64,000 nt of DNA from Blastopirellula marina (GTDB lineage: Bacteria; Planctomycetota; Planctomycetia; Pirellulales; Pirellulaceae), in contig NZ_PUIA01000016.1 of the NCBI RefSeq assembly GCF_002967715.1, positions 903,685-967,684 of the forward strand, read 5' to 3'. Below the pieces are notes generated by a model. It was not told where the DNA came from and did no database searches. It saw only the letters and a program-made list of their open reading frames with translations. Shown piece by piece: positions 1 through 7,052 of the stretch (within the stretch, counting starts at the first letter, position 1; every line of letters starts with the position of its first letter). The position numbers and the translations under genes are program-made.

Positions 1-553
1 CTGCGTGGTGAGGTTATAGCCCGGACAATTGCTACCACCGGTACCGCGCCCACGAATCGCGGGGCTCTACCTCGAGATGAAATTCCCGGCGGCGATCGGC
101 CGGAGTACTCCGCCGCCAGGTTCGGCGGCTTTGCCCCGAGGTACGTTTCTTTGCGATCGCAAGCCGCGAAAAGCTGCGGCCGGATCCTAAATCGAGCCGC
201 CGAAGGATAACGCGGCTGCGCCTCGTTTCGTGTTGGAGCTCGCCGCCGAATCGGTCGGCCGTTCCAGGAACTGGCCGCCAGAAGCTCCGCCGCTTGCTCT
301 TGCGAGCCTTCGGCCTGGCGGGCTATGGTTTCCGCTTCACGGCTTCGGGTGGCGATCGTTTCGCTATCGCGATGCCACGGCAGAGACGGCGGCCGGTTCG
401 TTCTCCGTCGGGCCGGCCGCTCGTTTTGCAGGCCGCTAGATTATTTCGACTTTTTTCACCCACGCGGAAGCCGCCGAATTCTGCGCCGCTCGAGAACGCT
501 GCCTAAACCGATGGCAGCCAAACAAGTAGGCCGGAAGGCTGGAAGGTTGCCCG
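1..553. other. GC-rich non-coding left edge
   Basis: No convincing gene on either strand. The stretch is rich in GGCGG/CCGCC inverted repeats, including a perfect 12-nt palindrome at 101-112 (CGGAGTACTCCG) flanked by GGCGG and CCGCC. It may hold the left prophage end or a terminator, but nothing here proves it. Confidence 0.4.
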
Positions 554-928
554 ATGCACTGGCAAGTAGACTACTGTTTCGTGAGAGAAAGCTGCGGCGA
601 ACTGCGGGCGGTTGGCGTGTATTGCCGGCCGGTCGGGTTTCGGTGGTGGGTGCCTATGGATTACGTGCGGTGGTTTTCCATCTTCCGCCATGGATTCACC
701 ACCGTAGAAGGCGCGGTGCCCAAGTGCTATTCGGTTTCCCAGCCTGTCGAGACGATGCCCGTTATGATTGATCTTTCGCAGGCCGAGTCCTTAAAACTGC
801 TGCCACCTGGTACCAGGATTCGAGCCCGTCGCGGAATTGAAGTCGATCGACTCGACCTGATAGACGTAATTGTGCATCTGCCAGACGGTGGCGAGATCGA
901 CTACTCGGACGACGAAATCCCGTTTTAA
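554..928 (+). CDS. Hypothetical protein, rightward
   Basis: A 124-residue open frame preceded by a GGAAGG-like ribosome site. The N-terminal half is aromatic and Cys-containing (several Trp/Tyr), the C-terminal half acidic with a plausible beta pattern ending in a run of Asp/Glu. No family recognised. It is the only likely rightward gene in the prophage region and lies head-to-head with the methyltransferase end. It could be a phage moron or the first gene beyond the phage end. An internal Met at about residue 68 is an alternative start. Confidence 0.5.
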   Translation: MHWQVDYCFVRESCGELRAVGVYCRPVGFRWWVPMDYVRWFSIFRHGFTTVEGAVPKCYSVSQPVETMPVMIDLSQAESLKLLPPGTRIRARRGIEVDRLDLIDVIVHLPDGGEIDYSDDEIPF

Positions 929-937
929 GGGGCATCC

Positions 938-1192
938 ATGGCAGACGATTGGACACCGGAGAAACGCAAGCTCGGCGCATACGCGAAAGCGCTGGGTGTC
1001 ATGCCGATATCTTCTCCGGCTTCGCCTTCAACCGCTGGCGGGCATCCTCGGCGATTGCTTCGCTTTTCTCGATTCCCACGGCGCGGAGCCCCAACTCGCG
1101 AGCGGCAACCAGGGTCGTGGCACCACCGGCGAAGGGATCGAGAACTGATTCGCCCCCACTTTCCGAGACGGCGCGGAGAAGTTGTTTCATAA
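938..1192 (+). pseudogene. Possible truncated rightward ORF
   Basis: Starts with ATG after a GGGG-containing leader, 9 bp behind the 554-928 gene. About 23 codons (beginning MADDWTPEKRKLGAYAKALG) look protein-like. The frame then runs antisense through the 3' end of the methyltransferase gene and becomes Arg/Pro-rich nonsense. This could be the stump of a gene cut off when the methyltransferase cassette or prophage end was joined here, or chance. Confidence 0.25.
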
Positions 1193-1775
1193 GCTCGACC
1201 GGCTTCTCTGCGAAATGCACACGCCTTTGCGTCGACACAGGCGACATCTGGTAAGCACCTGGCAGCGAAGGCCCCACGCGCGGGCGTGTGCCCTTGGTGC
1301 CCCATACGATGAATTCACAACGCTGGTTGAAGCCGCCGATGCGTGGCCGCGTGTTCTTCTTGTCCCACGGCACGATGCCACACCAATTCAGGCCGGCTCC
1401 TTGGAGAATGTCGGTCATGGTTGGCAATTGTCGCCAGTCGGTGAACAAACAAACGAGCCCGCCAGGCTTGAGCAGCTCGGCGGCCGTGCCTAGCCAGGTC
1501 ATGGCCCACAAGCGATAGGAACGTTGGTCCATGTTATCGCCGAGAAATGCCTTCATCTCGATTTTGTGGCCCGTCTGGCGGTACTTCTCGTTGGTGCATT
1601 TCTGCCGAGAGCTGAGATGCAAACCGCCGCTGGAATAGGGCGGGTCGGTCATCACGGCGTCGAATTCAACGCCGCGCCGCTTCATTTGCTCCATGGCCTG
1701 CAAACAGTCGCCACGATAGAGTTCGATGCCGCGGCCGGAGTAGATACGCTTGATTGCTTGGGTTCGTTTCGTCAT
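999..1775 (-). CDS. DNA methyltransferase, beta class (N4-C/N6-A)
   Basis: A 258-residue protein. The catalytic motif TDPPYSSGG lies near residue 45 and the AdoMet motif, DPFAGGATT followed by AVGIEKSE, lies near the C-terminus. The order DPPY then FxGxG is that of beta-class amino-methyltransferases. It probably methylates phage DNA at a short recognition site. The start chosen, MTKRTQ, overlaps the stop of the upstream small gene (ATGA, 1772-1775); the frame is open further upstream but only as antisense-like sequence. No restriction partner is visible beside it, so self-protection of phage DNA is more likely than a restriction-modification pair. Last gene of the leftward late transcript. 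Confidence 0.88.
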   Translation of the reverse strand: MTKRTQAIKRIYSGRGIELYRGDCLQAMEQMKRRGVEFDAVMTDPPYSSGGLHLSSRQKCTNEKYRQTGHKIEMKAFLGDNMDQRSYRLWAMTWLGTAAELLKPGGLVCLFTDWRQLPTMTDILQGAGLNWCGIVPWDKKNTRPRIGGFNQRCEFIVWGTKGTRPRVGPSLPGAYQMSPVSTQRRVHFAEKPVELMKQLLRAVSESGGESVLDPFAGGATTLVAARELGLRAVGIEKSEAIAEDARQRLKAKPEKISA

Positions 1776-1984
1776 CGGTGAAGATTCAAAAGCAGCTCTG
1801 CAGCCAGGTAGCCCCAGGCACAACCGCCACCAAACAGCAAGAAGCAAACGAACGCAAGCAAAGAACGCACTTCCCATACGTTGGGCGGTGCGTCGGTGCA
1901 TTGCTCGATCTCTTGCCACTCCATGCCCCCGTCGGCCGTGTGTCGGCCACGGTAGAGTTTCGAGTTGGTGCCGTCTAGCCGCAC
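1772..1984 (-). CDS. Small membrane protein
   Basis: 70 residues. An N-terminal polar half with two Cys is followed by one strong transmembrane segment (residues about 43-65, FVCFLLFGGGCAWGYLAAEL). It overlaps the methyltransferase start by 4 nt and sits 2 bp after the membrane-anchored nuclease-like gene. Position at the end of the late operon and a single membrane span would fit a holin- or spanin-like lysis role, but no family motif shows this. Confidence 0.6.
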   Translation of the reverse strand: MRLDGTNSKLYRGRHTADGGMEWQEIEQCTDAPPNVWEVRSLLAFVCFLLFGGGCAWGYLAAELLLNLHR

Positions 1985-1986
1985 GC

Positions 1987-2604
1987 CTAGAAGCCCTTCT
2001 TGTCGGGCCTGGCTATCACTGACGGCCAGAACGCGCGGGCGGCTTCGTCCATCATCCGGTCGTAATCCGGGTCGAGGCCGTGGCGTGGATGGGGTAGCCT
2101 GGCTTGCAAAGCCGGGTTGGCCGGCACGATGGCCGGTTGTTCGTCGCGGCGGCGATCGGCGGCCGCCGCGTGGTCGGTCTCATCGGGTAGCGGCTGGACG
2201 ATCTCAACAAACAGCGTAAAGCCGAGTCGAGCACAAACCGTTTGAGCGCGGTAGATATAGCGGGCTTCTTCCTTGGCATCCTTCACCAGGATTAGCACGC
2301 CTGGCTTCTTGCCGGTCAGCTCGGCATAGTACGCCGCCTGGCCGATCGCCTCGGCCCACTTGTAAGCCCAGTCGGCTTCGATTGCGTGGGTATCGGTCAG
2401 CAGGTCGACCCGTGTTCCGTCCCATTGCCGAGCTTCAAGCGTGGCGTTGTACTTCGGTGCCAGGCGTCGGCATTGGCCGAGTTCGTCCCCCATGGCCGCG
2501 TGGCAAGAGTGCAGCAAGAAACAAAGGGCAGCCCCGGTGATGAAATAGAGCCAGAAAGACGGCCAAACGGAAAGACGGCGCGGCTTGGAAAACATGGGCT
2601 TCAC
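1987..2604 (-). CDS. Membrane-anchored or secreted protein with a nuclease-like core
   Basis: 205 residues from GTG (an ATG three codons later is the alternative). Residues about 15-38 form a signal/anchor segment ending LHSCHA. The core contains RVDLLTDTHAIEADWAYKWA, followed by a long helix and LTGKKPGVLILV. This VDLLT...AIEADWAYKWAEAIGQ pattern resembles the (V/I)D...(E/D)hK...Q layout of PD-(D/E)XK-fold nucleases; that is inferred from the pattern, not proven. The C-terminus is low complexity with repeated Asp/Arg. The GTG overlaps the stop of the small CTG-started gene (GTGA). An exported nuclease-like phage protein would be unusual. Confidence 0.65.
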   Translation of the reverse strand: MKPMFSKPRRLSVWPSFWLYFITGAALCFLLHSCHAAMGDELGQCRRLAPKYNATLEARQWDGTRVDLLTDTHAIEADWAYKWAEAIGQAAYYAELTGKKPGVLILVKDAKEEARYIYRAQTVCARLGFTLFVEIVQPLPDETDHAAAADRRRDEQPAIVPANPALQARLPHPRHGLDPDYDRMMDEAARAFWPSVIARPDKKGF

Positions 2605-2768
2605 TTGGGTTCGGTTGGGAGGCCTTCGTCGCCGTTTGCCGCGGCGTGCATAGTTCGAGGGGGTAAGGGTAGCGGGCGTGCCCCGCTGTTGGAAGGCGAG
2701 TTATTCGGCGGCGTGCTATCGGCCCGGGCCCCGGCCGCCGAAAACTCCGGCCTGCGATCGCGGATCAG
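2601..2768 (-). CDS. Probable 55-residue protein with CTG start
   Basis: Too short for a standard ORF scan and lacking ATG/GTG/TTG at its 5' end. The frame from CTG at 2768 to TGA at 2601 is exactly 56 codons and fills the gap between two phage genes. Its first codon overlaps the hydrolase stop as CTGA, and its stop overlaps the next gene's GTG as GTGA. That is the same 4-nt coupling used at most junctions of this operon. The product is rich in Pro, Ser, Asn and Arg (e.g. TPPNNSPSNSGARPLPLPP) and likely disordered. The function is unknown. The CTG start is inferred from the geometry. Confidence 0.5.
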   Translation of the reverse strand: MIRDRRPEFSAAGARADSTPPNNSPSNSGARPLPLPPRTMHAAANGDEGLPTEPK

Positions 2769-3370
2769 CTACCGACCATCTGGCGGGCGGCTTCCATCGC
2801 GCAGGCGTGAAACTCCGGGGCGTCATCCATTTCGCCGTGGATGCGGTGCAGCTCCACCGACGGGTGAACGATCGTGTTTCCACCGGCCGCGATGCGATGG
2901 CCTCGAGGTGCGTTCATGCGTTGGTGGAACACCCAGGTCTCTTTAATGTTGGGCGGTAAGCGAATGACGGGCGGTGCCAGGATATGAAGCCGCGAGAATT
3001 CCGAGCCACCGAGCATTGCCAGCCAGCGGAACAACGGCCACGGATGCCGGTACACCGGGTCCGATAGAACGCACTTCTCCACTTCAAAGCCGCGGCCGTA
3101 CAGCTCGCTGGCAAGCTGCATCGCGCCGTAACCAGCTCCCCAGCTATAGCCGAAGATGGCCACGCGTGGTGTTTCGCCGTAGTACTTGGTGATATTCGCG
3201 ATTTCGTCGGCCTTCTCTTTCCAGTCGGCATTCCATTGGAAGTGAGACAACCGCAAGCGGGCACCGTTGGAGTATCCGGCCGTGCGTAGCTTCTCGCTTA
3301 GCAGCCAGGTGCCAGGCACGCGGGCCTCGGTTTGGCGGAATCCGGAGATACAAACAAAGTGAAACATCAT
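2765..3370 (-). CDS. Alpha/beta-hydrolase-fold protein
   Basis: 201 residues starting at the ATG that overlaps the receiver-domain stop (ATGA). The nucleophile elbow GYSWG places Ser at about residue 76. LSDPV gives a candidate acid at about 104, and VHPSVELHRIHGEMDD gives candidate catalytic His at 169 or 178. Length and layout fit a small lipase/esterase or thioesterase. Position at the end of a phage late operon allows a role in lysis (an esterase acting on the outer membrane) or host metabolism; neither is proven. No signal peptide is seen. Confidence 0.75.
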   Translation of the reverse strand: MMFHFVCISGFRQTEARVPGTWLLSEKLRTAGYSNGARLRLSHFQWNADWKEKADEIANITKYYGETPRVAIFGYSWGAGYGAMQLASELYGRGFEVEKCVLSDPVYRHPWPLFRWLAMLGGSEFSRLHILAPPVIRLPPNIKETWVFHQRMNAPRGHRIAAGGNTIVHPSVELHRIHGEMDDAPEFHACAMEAARQMVGS

Positions 3371-3810
3371 CGGTACGCCTTTTCGATCGCCTCGGCAACG
3401 TTGGTCGGTAGCGTGCCCGAGGCATGGCACACGCCACAAGCAAACAAAATCGTGGGTAACAGTTCGGTATGGGCGGCAAACTTCGACAATGCCGCAATGG
3501 CACCGGCTCGGCCGGCTTCATACGTGCGTAGCGGGCTTGGATCGCCGGTGAAGACTATCACCGGGACACGGAAGCGTCCGACGGCAGCCAGTGCTTCGTG
3601 CCTTTCGGCGTCTGGTAAATGAAGGTCGAGCAACACGAGGTCGGTACCCTCGAGTGCTTTTTCCACGCCGGCCGTGAGCCTATCAACGTGCGTGATGATG
3701 CACGGGATTTCGGCACGCCGTAGAATCCGCTCGGCCATCAGGACGTCGAAAGCATTGTCTTCGACAAGCAGCACGCGAAGGGCGGCCGGCGGCTGGTTTT
3801 CGCTGTTCAT
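3367..3810 (-). CDS. Stand-alone response-regulator receiver domain
   Basis: 147 residues starting MNSENQPP at the ATG overlapping the upstream stop. All receiver hallmarks are present: acidic pair ED at 17-18, phospho-acceptor Asp at about 62 (LVLLDLHLPD), Thr at 88 (VIVFTGD) and Lys at 110 (ALSKF). There is no output domain, only a short C-terminal tail with CGVCH. It would accept a phosphoryl group from a host histidine kinase. It lies inside the phage late operon between a Cys-rich protein and a hydrolase, so it is phage-carried rather than a chromosomal regulator. Confidence 0.88.
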   Translation of the reverse strand: MNSENQPPAALRVLLVEDNAFDVLMAERILRRAEIPCIITHVDRLTAGVEKALEGTDLVLLDLHLPDAERHEALAAVGRFRVPVIVFTGDPSPLRTYEAGRAGAIAALSKFAAHTELLPTILFACGVCHASGTLPTNVAEAIEKAYR

Positions 3811-4226
3811 AGTTCGCTCGTCGGTTCGTGGGTGTGTAAATATTTGTGCAGGGTATCTTCGGTCCATTTAGCCGGATGGTTTCGCCGCCAGGGGCAATTG
3901 CGAACCCGACGGCGGAGCACGGCCGCGGTGGTATCGGTCGACGGGCAACCACCGTATAGGCATTTGCGTTTCGGTGCGTCTGGTCGATAGCCAGGACAGA
4001 ACGCACAAAAGTTCGCCAGAATGGTGAGCACTTCGGCATCGGTGCGGCTGGCCCCTTTTTTCTTGATCGAATGCGAGTTGAAATCGGTCTCCGAGACGGA
4101 CGCAAATACGCGGCAGATTCCATCAGGCATTGCCGGCAACGGCGTTTGGTTACGCCGGCCACAACCTGGCCGCTGGCACTCGAAAATGCCTTGTTCCACT
4201 TCTCGGTAGTCGCAGTTGTCGCTCAA
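3807..4226 (-). CDS. Cys-rich zinc-finger-like phage protein (TTG start)
   Basis: 139 residues if it starts at TTG 4226, which overlaps the stop of the fibre gene as TTGA. Paired cysteines (CQRPGCG, CAFC, CLYGGC and one more Cys) suggest two zinc-binding knuckles. The sequence is basic near its end. No family recognised. The frame is open further upstream, but that part is antisense-like. The stop overlaps the receiver gene start (ATGA), so all three genes are translationally coupled. Confidence 0.6.
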   Translation of the reverse strand: MSDNCDYREVEQGIFECQRPGCGRRNQTPLPAMPDGICRVFASVSETDFNSHSIKKKGASRTDAEVLTILANFCAFCPGYRPDAPKRKCLYGGCPSTDTTAAVLRRRVRNCPWRRNHPAKWTEDTLHKYLHTHEPTSEL

Positions 4227-5380
4227 TTGGAAATGCTCATGGTGACAGGAAACGAACCAACACAAGCATCGCCGATAAATTCGTCTAGCTTGTTGAGCGT
4301 TTGCGGGTATGGGCCGCCGTCTGATTCGTAGATGGCGGTGATTTGGTCGCATTCGTTTTGATATTCGCCAAATGGCGAAGACGGCCAAGAATCCAAAACC
4401 GTGTTCGAGATAATTACCAGCCAGCGATAGTAGGTCGTTACGTTGCTATAGAAAGGCCTTGCAATAATCCGCAACTCTTTGCTCGTGGCATCGGTGGGAC
4501 TGCAATCACAGTTCCCAAATGAATAGCTGTGAAATCCGCCAGATACCGTTAGCGTCTTAGTGCCCGTGAGGCTTGAACAAAGCGAACAATTGTTGTTGGT
4601 TAATGCGCTGCCAAGCGTTAGGTACATGTCGCCAGCGATCGAATCCAGGCTTAGCCGAGGTGAATAGCAAGGAAACTTGGCCGTTTCACCTAGCATCATT
4701 CGATAGGTATAGAAACTCGCTTCCATGTCCGGATCGACATAAAAGCCGTGCCGTCGTCCACCATGAAAGGTTGTTGATATAGCTTTCTCGTGAACGCGAG
4801 AGTTGGGGACAGTTCGGCTTTCCTTGTGGCCGTAATAGATCAGATTGGAGCCATGGCGACGGCGAGCCCACGCTGTATCATAACCTGGCTCCGGATCGCC
4901 AAAGGTTGTTGGATAATTCGGGCCGTCGACAAGATATGTAGGCGAGCCGCTGGCAACTCTCGTGAGCCGCTGGTTTCGGAGGGCACCCGAATAGTAGGCT
5001 TGCCCTTGCCAGTGGTAGTTGTCTGCGTCTAGATAGTCGAATACCAGTCCAGCAAATTTGGGTGTGCCTGCGCTTGAAGTGCCAGGCGTATAGGTGGCTT
5101 CAGGTGTAAAGGAATTGCTGCCATGTTGCGAACTATTTACCCCATAGCCATCTTTGAAAAGTGCGATGGCGGGCTCGCTATTTCCGTAATTGTTGCAGAA
5201 TACGCCGTAGTCGAATCCACCGAAATCAAAGAAGGACCAGCTACCAGAAACGACTTCCAAGACGTCTGCAATATCATCGCCGACTTTAAAACGCTGGTAA
5301 TTCGATTGAAAAATATCTAGGCCACTGGCACTTGCCAGAAGGCATTGGGTAGCTTCACCGCAACAACAATCTCGATACAT
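4223..5380 (-). CDS. Probable tail-fibre / receptor-binding protein
   Basis: 385 residues starting MYRDCCCG. A Cys cluster opens the protein. The next 200 residues are Gly/Ser/Tyr/Asn-rich with repeated short beta-type strands (SGSWSFFDFGGFDYG), resembling a jelly-roll/LamG-like carbohydrate-binding domain. More cysteines follow (NNNCSLCSSL, GNCDCSP). It is the last structural-looking gene after the tape measure and two tail proteins, which is the usual place for host-recognition proteins. Assignment is by position and composition. Confidence 0.65.
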   Translation of the reverse strand: MYRDCCCGEATQCLLASASGLDIFQSNYQRFKVGDDIADVLEVVSGSWSFFDFGGFDYGVFCNNYGNSEPAIALFKDGYGVNSSQHGSNSFTPEATYTPGTSSAGTPKFAGLVFDYLDADNYHWQGQAYYSGALRNQRLTRVASGSPTYLVDGPNYPTTFGDPEPGYDTAWARRRHGSNLIYYGHKESRTVPNSRVHEKAISTTFHGGRRHGFYVDPDMEASFYTYRMMLGETAKFPCYSPRLSLDSIAGDMYLTLGSALTNNNCSLCSSLTGTKTLTVSGGFHSYSFGNCDCSPTDATSKELRIIARPFYSNVTTYYRWLVIISNTVLDSWPSSPFGEYQNECDQITAIYESDGGPYPQTLNKLDEFIGDACVGSFPVTMSISN

Positions 5381-5391
5381 CACTTGTGTCC

Positions 5392-6144
5392 TTATGTCAC
5401 CGCATCGCAGCTGTGAATGTCTAGAAACTCCCAGCGGAACGTTGACGCATTCCAGAAGACTTTGCCTGTCATTGACGTAGCGGCATTGCCCCACAGGTTG
5501 TACGGGTCATGCCCTATTCCGCCGCCGCTGTAGTTGGAAAAAGTAAAGCTGGCCTGCTGTGCGGTCGTGTCACCCATGGCCTCGGTTAGTGAAACGTTGC
5601 GAATTACGTCTCCGGGATCATGCCCTATCTTCACCGCACATAGCTTGTCACCGGTGCCGGCCGGTTTGTAAAGAATTCGGGCCGTCCCATGCCTACTACT
5701 GGTAAGCTTCACGGAACTGCTGTTAAGAACTTCGGCGTGCGTGTCGTTAGCGTCGTTTATCTGAACGTTTGCAATCACCAGGCCGACTAGGCAGGCCCGC
5801 CCGATAGCTCCGTCGGCAATTGGTTCAAGCAATACGACAAACCGGCCGAGGTGGTCTGCTGTGGTTGGAGTCGTACCTTCAAAGGATGGGCGGTCGGCAA
5901 ACTCGTTGGCGTTGTCGGATTCCGTTACCAGGATGCCGTCGATTCCAAGAACGCCGTGCCGATCGACGTTGCCACCACTGCCGTTGTAGATGTGAACGAT
6001 TGTGGATTGTCGGCTGTATGCAAGTTCTTCGCCGCCAAGGTACGCTCGCCCGCCTTGGACCACATCGACGGCTTCGCCAATCGTGTTCCAGTCTCGCAGC
6101 TTGATGTCGGCCCGATCGCCGCGCCGTTTACGTTCTAATGGCAT
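5392..6144 (-). CDS. Phage tail-tip/structural protein
   Basis: 250 residues, rich in Gly, Asn, Thr and Val in a beta pattern, with no signal peptide or membrane segment. The N-terminus has a basic patch (LERKRRGDRAD). It lies 3 bp behind the 276-residue tail protein and 11 bp before the fibre gene, in the tail-tip part of the module. No domain recognised. Confidence 0.7.
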   Translation of the reverse strand: MPLERKRRGDRADIKLRDWNTIGEAVDVVQGGRAYLGGEELAYSRQSTIVHIYNGSGGNVDRHGVLGIDGILVTESDNANEFADRPSFEGTTPTTADHLGRFVVLLEPIADGAIGRACLVGLVIANVQINDANDTHAEVLNSSSVKLTSSRHGTARILYKPAGTGDKLCAVKIGHDPGDVIRNVSLTEAMGDTTAQQASFTFSNYSGGGIGHDPYNLWGNAATSMTGKVFWNASTFRWEFLDIHSCDAVT

Positions 6145-6147
6145 GGC

Positions 6148-6978
6148 TTAGGTTCCGATTCCAAGGTCGCCAAAGTCGGTGGATTCGTACACGTCTTCGA
6201 CGTACACAGCGGTCGGCCGCCGCACTAATGCGTAGTTGGCGGCGTCCTTCTGTGCCGCGAAACGCACCCAGAGGTATTGGTGCCCCTTCTTGTCGATGCC
6301 GGTTATGTCGCCGATTTGCAGGCCGGTTTTGTTCTTCTCCATGGCAAAGCTGAAGGACAGGTCCCAATCGCCGCCGCCTCGCTGTTGACCGGAAACCCCC
6401 AGGAATAGCACCTCCCCCGCGGCCCACCCTTTGAATGGTGCGTCATTCACGGTGCCGGTGCGTTCGCTAAGCGTCTTCACGAAAGCGAGCGTTACCGCAG
6501 CCGCGGCCACCGTAGTCTTCACGGAGAAGCGAAACTGCGGCACGATGATATCGACCCCTTCGACTTTGTCGGGCTCGGTAACACCGATGGCCCCTTTGCA
6601 GTCGGGCGGGTTGGTGCCGTACCTGGTCGTGCCTAAGCTCGTGGTGATGTGCGTCTGACCGCCGCTGGTATCAAACGAGAATTCGGTAGGGTCGCCTGGC
6701 TGCTGGTCGTCCTTCGATTCGGGCGCGTCCGGATGCACGAAATTGAACGTGCAACGAAAGTAGCCCGGGCATATTTCGTCCAGGTCGATCGTCTCACGCA
6801 ATAGGTTTGCGTCGTTGCCAGGTCCGTTGGTTTTGGCGTACGTCTCGGCTTCCAGGTGCGTAAGGTCAGTCGTGCCGATTGCCAGGTAGACAATTTGCGA
6901 CGTGCTGTCCTTCGCTTTCGTGGCGCTATGCACTTTGCGAGAGTGCCAGATTTCTTTAAAGCTGTTAACGGTGCCCAT
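6148..6978 (-). CDS. Phage tail protein (distal tail or baseplate type)
   Basis: 276 residues directly after the tape-measure gene, where distal-tail or hub proteins usually sit. It is mostly beta-type sequence with an acidic middle. The leader between this gene and the tape measure contains two copies of the GACCGACC motif (6990-7005). There is no recognisable catalytic motif. Confidence 0.7.
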   Translation of the reverse strand: MGTVNSFKEIWHSRKVHSATKAKDSTSQIVYLAIGTTDLTHLEAETYAKTNGPGNDANLLRETIDLDEICPGYFRCTFNFVHPDAPESKDDQQPGDPTEFSFDTSGGQTHITTSLGTTRYGTNPPDCKGAIGVTEPDKVEGVDIIVPQFRFSVKTTVAAAAVTLAFVKTLSERTGTVNDAPFKGWAAGEVLFLGVSGQQRGGGDWDLSFSFAMEKNKTGLQIGDITGIDKKGHQYLWVRFAAQKDAANYALVRRPTAVYVEDVYESTDFGDLGIGT

Positions 6979-7052
6979 GATTGGGCCTCGGTCGGTTGGT
7001 CGGTCCTTCTAGGCGACGGCAGGCCCGGTCGGCATTGGGCCCGCGGTCGTGG

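Noticed and set aside
999..1775. Restriction-modification system
   Set aside because: Only the methyltransferase is recognisable. The nuclease-like protein two genes upstream carries an export signal and no specificity domain, so a pair is not supported.
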